From Pseudorhizobium flavum (GTDB taxonomy: Bacteria; Pseudomonadota; Alphaproteobacteria; Rhizobiales; Rhizobiaceae), in NCBI RefSeq assembly GCF_902502825.2, contig NZ_LR723674.1:1-64000 (forward strand): a DNA stretch of 64,000 bases, in the 5' to 3' direction. Positions 24,113 to 32,495 of the stretch are shown piece by piece; positions within the stretch are counted from its first letter, which is position 1; each line of letters starts with the position of its first letter. The position numbers and the translations under genes were made by a program. The notes beneath the pieces are model-generated. The model searched no databases. It was not told where the DNA came from and worked only from the letters and a program-made list of their open reading frames with translations.

Positions 24113-25767
24113 GATGCCAATGCCATAGGTGCTTGCGCTGATGTCCAGTGCCACGGAAGCAGTTGCTCCAGCCTGCTGACAGGAGTGTCGGCGATACGAG
24201 CGAGAACGTCAGCGAGCCAGGCCTGCGGGTCGATGTCATTGAGCTTGGCGGTCATGATCAGCGTGGCCATGAAGGCTGCACGATCAGCCCCACGATCCGA
24301 TCCGGCAAAGAGCCATGACTTCCTGCCCAGTGCAAAGCCTCTAAGCGCTCGTTCGGCGGCGTTGTTTGTGAGGCAGACACGGCCATCGTCGAGGAATGAC
24401 GTAAAGCCATCCCAGCGCTTCAGCATATATTCGATTGCCTCAGCGACGGGAGAACTGCGTGACAGCTTCGTCCGTTCGGTCTGGAGCCAGTCGTGCAGTT
24501 CTTCAACGAGAGGCAGGCTGTTCTTACATCGGTGCTCCAGTCGCTGTTGGGCGGCAAGACCGTTGATCTCCCGCTCGAAGTCGAACAGGGCATCGATCCG
24601 CTTGACGGCCTCCAACGCCATGGGTGAGATCGGCGCGGCTTTGCTTCCACGTTTGGCGTTCGTGGCAATGTCGGCCAGCACGAAGAACTTGCGGCGTGAA
24701 TGTGCCCAGCAGAGTGCTTGGCGCAGCGGTGCGGGATCGCGATCTACTTTGTAAAGCGGGTTATAGCCGCCATAGGCATCGGCCTGCAGAATACCGGTGA
24801 AGGTCTTCAGGTGGCGCTCGGGATGCTCCTGTCGCCGGTCTCGCGATGCGTAGAACAGTGCCGCAGGCGGTGACAGCCCGCCGAACGGTCGATCATCCCG
24901 AACATACGTCCAGATGCGGCCCGTATCGGTCTTTCCCTTCGCCAGGATCGGCACGGTCGTGTCGTCGCCATGCAGCCGCTCGGCGGCCAGGACATGAGCC
25001 TCGATCAACGAATGGATTGGCTTGAGGGCTGCGGCACACGCGCCGACCTGGTCGGCCAGCGTCGACAGGCTGAGGTCGATCCCCTCTCGGGCATAGCGTT
25101 CGCTTTGGCGATTGAGCGGCTGATGCTGGGCGAACTTCTCGAACAGGATCATCGCCAGAAGGTTTGGTCCGGCAAAACCGCGCGGCGTCACATGGAAGGG
25201 TGCTGGCGGTTGGGTGATCTTCTCGCATTCGCGGCAGGAGAACTTCTCCCGCACGGTCTGAATGACCTTCCACTGACGAGGGATGACCTCCAGTGTCTCT
25301 GTGATATCCTCACCGAGCTTCGACAGCTTGGCAGAGCCGCAGCAGGAGCAGTTTGTCGGAGCAGCAATGACGACACGTTCGCGCGGGAGATGCTCGGGAA
25401 ACGGCTTGCGTGATGGTCGCTTGCGCTCGAAGGCGCTGACGGTCGAGGCATTGGCTGCGATCTCCGCCGCCAATTCATCTTCGCCAGCATCAGCCTCCAG
25501 CTCCTCGAGCTGCAGTTCCATCTGTTCGAGAAGCCGCGCTTTGCGCTCGGAGCGACTGCCATAAAGCTCCCGGCGGACTTTCTCGATCTCCAGCTTCAAC
25601 CGCGCGATCAGCGCCTCGGAATGCGACACGAGCGCCTTCGCGCTGGCGGCCTCTGCCTTGGCGGTCGCTGCCTCGGCCTCGGCCGTAATGCGTCGGGCAC
25701 GCTCCGCCGCCAAGGCCGCAAGTGCGCTGGCAAGGTCGTCAGGAAGCTGTTCAGCCGCATCGTTCAT
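24109..25767 (-). CDS. tnpC: IS66 transposase TnpC
   Basis: A 552-residue DDE transposase. The N-terminal coiled coil (AEAATAKAEAASAKALV) is followed by a zinc-binding region (TNCSCCGSAK, FSCRECEKI). The catalytic core shows HGDDTTVPIL for the first Asp, ADAYGGYNPLY for the second and TNNAAERALRGFALGRK for the Glu. It cuts and joins the element's ends in concert with TnpA and TnpB. Full length, no frameshift. Confidence 0.95.
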   Translation of the reverse strand: MNDAAEQLPDDLASALAALAAERARRITAEAEAATAKAEAASAKALVSHSEALIARLKLEIEKVRRELYGSRSERKARLLEQMELQLEELEADAGEDELAAEIAANASTVSAFERKRPSRKPFPEHLPRERVVIAAPTNCSCCGSAKLSKLGEDITETLEVIPRQWKVIQTVREKFSCRECEKITQPPAPFHVTPRGFAGPNLLAMILFEKFAQHQPLNRQSERYAREGIDLSLSTLADQVGACAAALKPIHSLIEAHVLAAERLHGDDTTVPILAKGKTDTGRIWTYVRDDRPFGGLSPPAALFYASRDRRQEHPERHLKTFTGILQADAYGGYNPLYKVDRDPAPLRQALCWAHSRRKFFVLADIATNAKRGSKAAPISPMALEAVKRIDALFDFEREINGLAAQQRLEHRCKNSLPLVEELHDWLQTERTKLSRSSPVAEAIEYMLKRWDGFTSFLDDGRVCLTNNAAERALRGFALGRKSWLFAGSDRGADRAAFMATLIMTAKLNDIDPQAWLADVLARIADTPVSRLEQLLPWHWTSAQAPMALAS

Positions 25768-25812
25768 GGGCTGATGGAATCATATTCGCCCCTGCCATTC
25801 CAGCGTTTTTGC

Positions 25813-26160
25813 TCATCCGACTGATGTTGGTCGCCAGGTCTTTTGCGGCATCCGCCAGTCGATACCCTCCAGCAGATAACCGAGCTGTCCAGGCGTAATT
25901 ACCACCGTACCATCGGCCACCGACGGCCATACAAAGCGTCCCCGCTCCAGCTTCTTCGTGAACAAGCAAGCTCCCTGGCTATCGTGCCAAATGACCTTGA
26001 TCAGACCGCCGCCACGCCCGCGGAACACGAACAGGTGCCCGCACATCGGATCGCGCTTCAGTGTCTCTTGCACCATCAGCGACAGACCGGGAAAGCCCTT
26101 GCGCATGTCCGTATAGCCGGTCGCCAACCAGACCTTCACACCACCAGGAACAGGGATCAT
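25813..26160 (-). CDS. tnpB: IS66 accessory protein TnpB
   Basis: A 115-residue IS66 Orf2 protein: VKVWLATGYTDMRKGFPGL, HLFVFRGRGGGLIKVIWHD and CLFTKKLERGRFVWP are its invariant blocks. It is required with TnpA and TnpC for transposition, though its chemistry is not known. The start overlaps the tnpA stop by four bases. Confidence 0.95.
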   Translation of the reverse strand: MIPVPGGVKVWLATGYTDMRKGFPGLSLMVQETLKRDPMCGHLFVFRGRGGGLIKVIWHDSQGACLFTKKLERGRFVWPSVADGTVVITPGQLGYLLEGIDWRMPQKTWRPTSVG

Positions 26161-26567
26161 CGCCGACCCAGCACACAGTCGAGAATGCGACCGAGCGCCT
26201 CCGTGTCGATGTCGCTGTCCACGCGGACACGACGACCACGGCCTAGCTCAATCGTCACATCGCTGCGCTTCCGGCGAGGTGGTGGCGGAACCGGCGTTTC
26301 CGGGGCAGCGGATTGGGCTGCCGGCGCGGTCTCCGACACGATCAAGGGCACCAACGTGCTCGATACCTGCATCGACGGCTCCTCGATCCGGCACAGTTCC
26401 TTGCGCCAACGAAAGAGCTGGCTGACATGGATACCGGCTGCGCGGGCTACCTCCGAGATCACAGCGCCAGGTTCAAAGCAGGCAGCAACGAGCCGCTCCT
26501 TCTCCTCGCGAGACCAGCGGCGACGGCGCTCGACAGACGTGATCACTTCAATCGGATGCTTCGTCAT
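26157..26567 (-). CDS. tnpA: IS66 accessory protein TnpA
   Basis: A 136-residue IS66 Orf1 protein with a helix-turn-helix of the transposase-8 kind: WSREEKERLVAACFEPGAVI then ARAAGIHVSQLFRWRKEL. The C-terminus is Pro/Arg-rich. It probably binds element ends. It is the first gene after the right-hand inverted repeat. Confidence 0.95.
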   Translation of the reverse strand: MTKHPIEVITSVERRRRWSREEKERLVAACFEPGAVISEVARAAGIHVSQLFRWRKELCRIEEPSMQVSSTLVPLIVSETAPAAQSAAPETPVPPPPRRKRSDVTIELGRGRRVRVDSDIDTEALGRILDCVLGRR

Positions 26568-26645
26568 ACGACTACTCCTAGTGCTACCACTAGGACTTCC
26601 GATGTTCGCATCAACCTCGCAAGGCGGCCCTCACCGGGCGCTTGC

Positions 26646-26653
26646 GACGCTTC
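26646..26653. repeat. IS66 target-site duplication (right)
   Basis: gacgcttc, identical to 23450-23457. Confidence 0.95.
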
Positions 26654-26708
26654 GGCCGTGACCACGGATGGACTGGCACTGGAGGGAGCGTGTGAGGAGG
26701 TCGGTGGC

Positions 26709-27158
26709 TCAAGCCCCGGCCTTTTCTGTGACAATGTCGCCTTCAGAGTTGAGGTGAAGATCGTCGCTTAAGCGTTCCAGTATCGCCTTCTTTGCTACTG
26801 CTGATCTGACAGCAGAGAGTTGTGGTGTGACCATCGGGTAAAGGACTGAGAGCCCCCATCGCCTCCTGTACTCCTCCGCAGTCAAGTTGTGATGATCGCG
26901 AATGTGACGTTTAAGCAGTTGCACTCTGCGACCACACTCAAAGCAGGCAATACCTTCGCGTGTAACATCTTTCAGCGAGACGGAAGGTCGAGGAGACTTC
27001 GCTTTTGGTGTAGCCAACGAGAGAGAAGCTATCGTGGAATATACGATCTCCACGACGCGCGGCAGTTCCGAGATCGAGACGTGATTATAGCGTAAGTAAG
27101 CCTCTACAATTCTCGCGCCCCGCCGCAGGTCATCGTCCCCGGGTCTTCCTTCCCGCAC
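26709..27158 (-). CDS. Ros/MucR-family zinc-finger transcriptional regulator
   Basis: A 149-residue protein with the prokaryotic zinc finger CFECGRRVQLLKRHIRDHHN (two Cys, His pair) followed by LTAEEYRRRWGLSVLYPMV, as in Ros and MucR. These proteins bind AT-rich promoters and control exopolysaccharide, motility and symbiosis genes in rhizobia. The start is a GTG with a strong AGGAGG 8 bases before it. The N-terminal segment SISELPRVVEIVYSTIASL is the usual oligomerisation part. It is probably an accessory paralogue. AT-rich promoters of the polysaccharide locus downstream are possible targets. Confidence 0.92.
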   Translation of the reverse strand: MREGRPGDDDLRRGARIVEAYLRYNHVSISELPRVVEIVYSTIASLSLATPKAKSPRPSVSLKDVTREGIACFECGRRVQLLKRHIRDHHNLTAEEYRRRWGLSVLYPMVTPQLSAVRSAVAKKAILERLSDDLHLNSEGDIVTEKAGA

Positions 27159-27469
27159 CTATTTCTCCTCCTTGTGAGCACCCATATACGCAACTCCATA
27201 CTACGGGCGAGCCTTCGTGGTCGAGTGCCAGAGCTATTGAGACACGACAGAGATCGATCGAGCCTCGCTTGACCGTGTGTCGCCTCTAATTGGCCGGGAT
27301 CAGTCCGGGTTTTTTGGCAGCCTCATCCCGCCAGCGGCCTCCGCTCCCCCCGTGATAGGCCGAGGAGCGTTCAGATCGGCTGCAACATCGTCCAGCATAA
27401 CGTATCAGAAGATCGCAAAGTAAGTATAATTCTGCAAGAACATAGACATGCATTTACTGGCTATATAGA
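27159..27469. other. 311-bp intergenic region
   Basis: Between the divergent MucR and PadR regulators; presumably holds both promoters. AT-rich near 27420-27465. No distinct site recognised. Confidence 0.45.
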
Positions 27470-27769
27470 ATGCGACACATGCCCGACGATGTGCGCATAT
27501 CCGGACCCGTGATGCTTGTTCTGAGCGCCTTAGGAGCGACCCGAAATGGCATTTGCGGCAATGAAATCCTGCTTACGACCGGACTGGACTCGGGTTCATT
27601 GGACCCGGTCCTTACTCAACTTGAGCGAGATGGCTGGGTTGAAAGCGACTGGGAAGATATTGATCCGTCTGAACTGGAACGGCCAAAGCGACGACTTTAC
27701 GCGTTAAGTGATTTAGGCCGCTCGAAGACAGAACAATTACTAGCAAACCTTTTTCAATTCGCGGGGTAG
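27470..27769 (+). CDS. PadR-family transcriptional regulator (short)
   Basis: A 99-residue winged-helix protein: SGPVMLVLSALGAT, NGICGNEILLTTGLDSGSLD and PVLTQLERDGWVESDWED, then the wing RRLYALSDLGRSKTEQLL, match the PadR DNA-binding domain. The second dimerisation helix of large PadR proteins is absent, as in the short subfamily. Two ATGs three codons apart are possible starts. A small membrane protein gene follows after 5 bases, a common partnership for such regulators. Confidence 0.85.
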   Translation: MRHMPDDVRISGPVMLVLSALGATRNGICGNEILLTTGLDSGSLDPVLTQLERDGWVESDWEDIDPSELERPKRRLYALSDLGRSKTEQLLANLFQFAG

Positions 27770-27774
27770 ACCGT

Positions 27775-27939
27775 ATGACATGGTTTAATATGGCCATTTC
27801 GATTGCAATCCTCTGCGCGACAGTGACGCTACTGGTCGTGGCCTTGATACGCGGCGGTGCCAAGAAGGAGGGGCTCAGCCAGAAATTTCTTGATGATGAG
27901 CAGGCAAAGGCCCTTCGGGAGTGGGACGAGGCTCGCTAG
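27775..27939 (+). CDS. Small membrane protein (54 aa)
   Basis: Begins MTWFNMAISIAILCATVTLL and continues with VVALIRGG, one membrane span, then a charged helical tail ending in REWDEAR. It starts 5 bases after the PadR stop, so it is probably co-transcribed and may be linked to that regulator's regulon. The last codons touch the edge of an IS630 scar, so the original C-terminus could have been altered. Function unknown. Confidence 0.55.
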   Translation: MTWFNMAISIAILCATVTLLVVALIRGGAKKEGLSQKFLDDEQAKALREWDEAR

Positions 27940-28222
27940 AGCAGATTTGATTTGGTCTGGGTCATATCCCGCCGCCTCGAAGTAGTGCCGGCGTTCCTGG
28001 GGGGTGAAGGCGGGGAGGCAATCGGCGACCGCTGTCCAAAGATCTTCAATGGTTCTGGCGGCGGCTTTTCTAAGCAGGGCCTTCAGCTTCGAAAGCCATC
28101 TCGATGGGGTTGAAGTCGGGCAAGTATGGCGGGAGGAACAGCAGCCGTGCTCCAACCTTCTCGATAGCCTCGCGCACACCGCTGATCTTGTGAGCAGGCA
28201 GGTTATCCATAAAAGATGCTCT
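27940..28222 (-). pseudogene. IS630-family transposase remnant
   Basis: The C-terminal third of an IS630/Tc1-type transposase on the minus strand. [20 protein letters not shown] and [15 protein letters not shown] (second Asp and the final acidic residue of the DDE triad) are in one frame. [19 protein letters not shown] and the remainder to AGYDPD are in another, so a one-base shift breaks it just after the N-P-I-E motif. The N-terminal part is missing, and a stop precedes the Met-Asp-Asn motif. It is a dead fragment. Confidence 0.85.
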
Positions 28223-28523
28223 AACCGCCGCTATGATTGACGCTTGCAGAGCATGGTTGCATGGCGTGATGAGGCGGACAACGTAAGTCGACGCCTCTGT
28301 TTCTGATCTACAATGCGGTTGCGATGCCTGTAAGTCTTATTGGCAAACGGGGTCACGCATGGAGAGTGATCGGAATGTCGCCGATTTGCCAGCAGAATTA
28401 AGTGCCGCGGCGAGCTGTCTTAACCTTTAGCATTTACGGTTCATAAGAATTTCAACTGACAAGGATACACAAACTACTAAAGTGGCTGGCTCATGAGTTT
28501 CTTATAGTACTGGAGTTTTGCGA

Positions 28524-30215
28524 ATGTCGATAAAGCTGATGCGGCGCCTTCTCGACCTCACAATCAACCCCTTCCTTGTCGCAGCCACCGGCATCGGCGC
28601 CATTGCCTTCCTGCTCGTGACAGAGGACGATTTCGCCTCAGCCGCCTTCGCTGTGACCGCGGTCGCAGTGGTGATCGGCGTGCTCCTTCTAGCATCTCGG
28701 CGGCCAGCTTTTTCAGTCTATTCGGCGATCACCCTGACCCTGCTCGTTGTAGCGCCATCCGTCGTCAAGGCGCGACTTACCGGCGCGAGCCTGCACGCTC
28801 TGGATCTTGCTCATCTCGCGGACCCCAAAGTCTCGAGCTTCCTGGTCACCGGCTATGCCTCTTACGTCCTGCCGATCCTGGCGGTATTGGTGATGGCGAT
28901 CCTGTTTCTGGTCATGGTCTATCGGTATGAGACGCCGCGTCAAGTCGGGCTCGTGCGTCGCGCGACGCTAGTCGTTTTGCCGGCCCTGCTACTGCCCGTC
29001 GCCTTACCGCAATGGGCAAGCGGCGATGACTACCAGTTCGCCGGCAAACACGCCTCCGCGTTCACGGCCTCGCTGCGCGAACTGCCGCATCTGTGGGACG
29101 AGCATCCTCTCATGGTCCGTTTGGCGAAGACACCTCCACAGCCGGTCTACGAACTTCCGTTGACCTGCACCGGCGCCGCCGTGATGCCGGATATCGTGCT
29201 GGTACATGCCGAATCGCAGCTGCCCCCGGGCGATGTGCCGTCTTGGGGTACCGACATGCTATCGGACAGCTTCAAGTCCGGCGACGATAAGCTCCGCCGT
29301 TTCGGAGTCGAGACCTATGGCGGAAGTTCCTGGGTGACGGTATCGAGCGTTATGTCCGGCCTGTCCGGCGCCGACTTCGACTGGATGCGTCAATTCATCA
29401 GCGCTTCGATGACGGGAAAGGTCGACGATGCGGTACCTGCCGTACTCGCCAGCTGCGGCTACGACACCGCCGGTGTCCTCACCTTCGGCTACGACCAGTT
29501 CGACCTTGGTCCCTTCCTGGCGTCGACGGGTATTGCGAAAGTGTCCGGCGCCGAGGAGACCGGCATTCCAGTGCACGGCGAGCGTGACATCCGCTACTAT
29601 GATGCGGCACTCGATGCCCTCCACAGCGGACGCAACGGCGGCCGGCCGCAGTTCGTCTATGTCGAGACCATGTTCACGCATTCTCCCTATGACGCGCGCC
29701 AGGAGGCGCATGCTGTTTTCGACGGAGAACCATTCCATTCGGACCCGGAGACGGCAGAATACCTGCGCCGTCTCGTTATCGCGCGCCAGGATATTGAGGC
29801 GCTGCGCGAGCAGCTGGAGCGTAATCCCGGACCACGTGGCACCATCCTCGTCGAATATGGCGATCACCGGCCGCTGGTGGCCCCGGCGGCTCCCAGCAAG
29901 GACGGCAAGGGTGGTCTGGCTGACTGGCGCTCGAAGGACTACGAGACCTATTTTGCGGTTCACGCCTACGGCCCGGCCGCGTTGCCGGCAATTCCAGATC
30001 ACGCGCGCCTAGACGCTACCTATCTGGGTTACTGGATCGTCGAGGCAGCAGGCGCAGCAACAGGCGGCGTCGTCTCCGACATGGAGGCACTGCGCCGCCA
30101 TTGCGACGGGCTCTTCCACACCTGCTCGGATCGAGCCGCCGTCGATCGCGTCCTGCGTCGGCGTCTGGACGCGGACAATGTACGGTTCGACCCGCTAATG
30201 AATCCCTCGTCCTGA
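28524..30215 (+). CDS. Sulfatase-fold phosphoglycerol / LTA-synthase-like transferase
   Basis: A 563-residue protein with four or five N-terminal membrane spans (residues 10-170) and a periplasmic sulfatase-type domain. PDIVLVHAESQLPPG carries the metal-binding Glu, YGGSSWVTVSSVMSGLSG the region of the catalytic Thr/Ser, and ILVEYGDHRPLV the D-H metal ligands, as in LtaS, OpgB and related enzymes. These move a phosphoglycerol or phosphoethanolamine head group from a phospholipid to a glycan, releasing diacylglycerol. The next gene, DgkA, recycles that product, which supports the assignment. The ATG at 28524 follows a weak upstream TTG. In rhizobia a cyclic glucan is one known acceptor. Confidence 0.82.
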   Translation: MSIKLMRRLLDLTINPFLVAATGIGAIAFLLVTEDDFASAAFAVTAVAVVIGVLLLASRRPAFSVYSAITLTLLVVAPSVVKARLTGASLHALDLAHLADPKVSSFLVTGYASYVLPILAVLVMAILFLVMVYRYETPRQVGLVRRATLVVLPALLLPVALPQWASGDDYQFAGKHASAFTASLRELPHLWDEHPLMVRLAKTPPQPVYELPLTCTGAAVMPDIVLVHAESQLPPGDVPSWGTDMLSDSFKSGDDKLRRFGVETYGGSSWVTVSSVMSGLSGADFDWMRQFISASMTGKVDDAVPAVLASCGYDTAGVLTFGYDQFDLGPFLASTGIAKVSGAEETGIPVHGERDIRYYDAALDALHSGRNGGRPQFVYVETMFTHSPYDARQEAHAVFDGEPFHSDPETAEYLRRLVIARQDIEALREQLERNPGPRGTILVEYGDHRPLVAPAAPSKDGKGGLADWRSKDYETYFAVHAYGPAALPAIPDHARLDATYLGYWIVEAAGAATGGVVSDMEALRRHCDGLFHTCSDRAAVDRVLRRRLDADNVRFDPLMNPSS

Positions 30216-30351
30216 GCATGCCAACCGAAAACAGTCACCGGATTAGGGACGACGACATACGATCAAGCAAACCATCGGCGTGTCCGCGGATCCCAGGGAT
30301 CACAACACGCCTGTGAAGGACAATCACGCCGCCATTCGAGAGTATTTTAAT

Positions 30352-30744
30352 ATGCAACAGCCGACGGACCGAACCTTTCGCCTACCGCCTCGGCGCACTG
30401 GTCTGGCGCATGCGTTCGACGCCGCTCGTTATTCTCTCAATGGCATGAGGCGGTTGTTCGCGGAGAGTGCTTTCCGGCAGGAGCTGCTCGCTGCGCTCGG
30501 CGTATTCGGACTGTTCGCACTGGCAGCTCTTCCCGCCCACGCCTTTCTCATACAGTTCGTGCTGTTTTGCCTGCTTTTCGCGGTCGAGGCGCTCAATACC
30601 GCGATCGAAGTGATCGTCGACCGCGTCAGTCCAGAATATTCGAGCTTCGCCAAGGACGGCAAGGATCTCGGTTCGGTCGCCGTGTTCGCGCTACTGGTCG
30701 CCAATGGCGCCACGGCGGCTTGGTTCCTCTCGTCGGCATTCTGA
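30352..30744 (+). CDS. dgkA: Diacylglycerol kinase
   Basis: A 130-residue integral membrane kinase that phosphorylates diacylglycerol to phosphatidic acid. GLAHAFDAARYSLNGMRRLF, ESAFRQELLAALGVF and FAVEALNTAIEVIVDRVS with FAKDGKDLGSVAVF are the DgkA signature (the E-x-x-N-T-A-I-E catalytic stretch and the A-K-D-x-x-S-A-x-V motif). The ATG at 30352 gives a normal-length protein; an upstream in-frame start would add 24 untypical residues. It follows the phosphoglycerol-transferase-like gene by 136 bases, so the two probably form a release-and-recycle pair. Confidence 0.92.
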   Translation: MQQPTDRTFRLPPRRTGLAHAFDAARYSLNGMRRLFAESAFRQELLAALGVFGLFALAALPAHAFLIQFVLFCLLFAVEALNTAIEVIVDRVSPEYSSFAKDGKDLGSVAVFALLVANGATAAWFLSSAF

Positions 30745-31298
30745 CAACTGCGAGGGGGAGATGGTTTAATGCATGCTTGCGAGCCAAAATCATAACGCTC
30801 GCTGAGGCAGGTGGATCCGGCGGCGGAAATATGAATATTTCCGAAGTGATTCCGACTCCTTCGGACCATTGCCGTGACGGCTAGACTTAGACTGGGGCCG
30901 CTCCTGCCGCGGTTTGCTTGGCGATACCTGCCGCCCCTGGCGGTTATTTGCACGAGAACATGATCGCCTTGCAGGTTTCAAAGGTATATCACCCGAGGTC
31001 ATCGGCAAGCGAGCCGGGGAAGCTCCTCTGTGATCGAAACAGCAGTGAGCCTACCACGCACGCGAGCTTGTTACGCGCAGATTCCTCTTCGGTTGCACTG
31101 TATCCGTCGGGAAGCACGGATTGGAAAAAGCGCTTGCCGAGGAAACATAAGGAGAAGGCGCAAATATTTTTTACTTGATGCCAGACATCGAGTAGAGCGC
31201 TACTGATTTTTAATTAATTAGAGCCATTTTGCCGTTCAATCGGAATTAATATCTTTAGCCTTACCTGTTTTGTATGGGTGTTTTTTAGAGGCGAGATC
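30745..31298. other. 554-bp intergenic region, AT-rich at its 3' end
   Basis: No gene seen. The last 120 bases, with runs such as tttttaattaattaga near 31206, are AT-rich and stand before the first polysaccharide gene, so the locus promoter and perhaps a MucR-type site lie here. No exact motif could be fixed. Confidence 0.45.
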
Positions 31299-32495
31299 AT
31301 GCCTTCTACTGACAATCAACACCCCATTCGCGTTCTATTCCTGCAAACTCAAGCGGAGTTAGCAGGGGCACAGGAGATATCTCGGATACTGGCGGAGCAG
31401 TTGTCGGAGATCTCGCTCAACGGGAAGCTCATATTCGAGACGCACCATGTCTTCCTCTACAGGAAAACTAGTGGCTGCGACCATTTTCAAAATGTGCATT
31501 TCGCGGCGCTTGAACGCCCGTCAAGTTTACACTCTGGCCTTGAATTAATTAAGACCCTCGCGAAGATAATGCGAGAGGTTCGGCCCGATGTGCTGCTGAC
31601 GTTTCAGCATTATGGCAATATAGTTGGAGCACCGCTTGGGAGAATTTTTGGGGTCCCCCAGATTATTGCAAACCATGTTTCCGCCCCTCTCACGATAAAG
31701 GGTCCTGTGCGCCTACTTGATCGCTTACTCGGCCTCTTTGGTGCATATGATGTCATTACTGTGAACTCCGCCGCAACGTGGAACGATTACAAAACTTATC
31801 CGATGCGTTACCGGCGCCGCCTGATCCACGTGCCTCACGGTTTCACACCACGGTCGGGGACACTGTCCAAGAAGGAGGCAAAAAGAGCTCTTGGTGTAAC
31901 AGAATTTGGTCCTTTGATTGGAACGGTAGCCAGGCTTCATCCGCTGAAGCAGATTGATCTGGCGATCCGCACCCTGCCCATCCTCGCAAATGTCAATTTA
32001 GTGGTTGCCGGGCAAGGACCCGACGCCGAGCGACTGTCGCGGGTTGCTGAGGATTTAGGTGTGCGAGATCGTGTGCATTTTGTCGGAGAGATTGCGCCTG
32101 AGGAAATCGGGACCTTCCTTGCCGCGTTAGATCTTTTCGTCTTTCCCAGTGCCGCAGAGACCTTCGGTCTCGCAGCTGTTGAAGCCGCTCAAGCCGGCAT
32201 ACCCGTTGTGGCAAATGATCTTGCAGTCTTGCGGGAAGTGCTTGAGTGGGATCAACATCCTTGCGCATTATTCGTAGACACGGCCGACACTGCTTCCTTT
32301 GCTCAAGCAATCAATGAACTGTTGTCGGATCAACAGCTGCGAGATGAGCTCGCGCGTCGGGGGAGACAGCTTTCGGAGCGCTATTCTGTAGATACGATGG
32401 TGAAGGGTTACCTTAGGCTAATCCTTGGGGCTCATTCCCTCAAAAAACGATTGAACCCTGACGAACTGAAGCAGCATGAGTTGTGGCATGAATAG
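31299..32495 (+). CDS. Glycosyltransferase family 4
   Basis: A 398-residue GT-B enzyme. RVLFLQTQAELAGAQEISRI at the N-terminus is the acceptor-side glycine loop region, and LVVAGQGPDAERL and FPSAAETFGLAAVEAAQAG give the donor-binding E-x7-E motif typical of family GT4. The ATG at 31299 is favoured because AGAGGCGAG lies at the right distance; a GTG seven codons earlier has none. It begins the polysaccharide locus and overlaps the next gene by 20 bases. Sugar and linkage cannot be read. Confidence 0.9.
   Translation: MPSTDNQHPIRVLFLQTQAELAGAQEISRILAEQLSEISLNGKLIFETHHVFLYRKTSGCDHFQNVHFAALERPSSLHSGLELIKTLAKIMREVRPDVLLTFQHYGNIVGAPLGRIFGVPQIIANHVSAPLTIKGPVRLLDRLLGLFGAYDVITVNSAATWNDYKTYPMRYRRRLIHVPHGFTPRSGTLSKKEAKRALGVTEFGPLIGTVARLHPLKQIDLAIRTLPILANVNLVVAGQGPDAERLSRVAEDLGVRDRVHFVGEIAPEEIGTFLAALDLFVFPSAAETFGLAAVEAAQAGIPVVANDLAVLREVLEWDQHPCALFVDTADTASFAQAINELLSDQQLRDELARRGRQLSERYSVDTMVKGYLRLILGAHSLKKRLNPDELKQHELWHE

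Larger units (their letters stand above)
23458..26645 (-). mobile_element. Complete IS66-family element with ORF3-like passenger
   Basis: A 3188-base element with tnpA, tnpB and tnpC on the minus strand. The ends are imperfect inverted repeats, GTAAGCATCCGG at the left and, on the other strand, GCAAGCGCCCGG at the right, agreeing at 16 of the outer 22 positions. Both ends are flanked by the same 8-base sequence gacgcttc. The pRiA4b-ORF3-like gene lies inside the ends, so it is carried by the element. All reading frames are intact, so it may still move. It inserted 56 bases past the end of the MucR gene. Confidence 0.95.

Noticed and set aside
29259..30002. 247-codon minus-strand frame
   Set aside because: Antisense to the LTA-synthase-like gene, whose motifs are unambiguous; high-GC codon bias explains the shadow frame.
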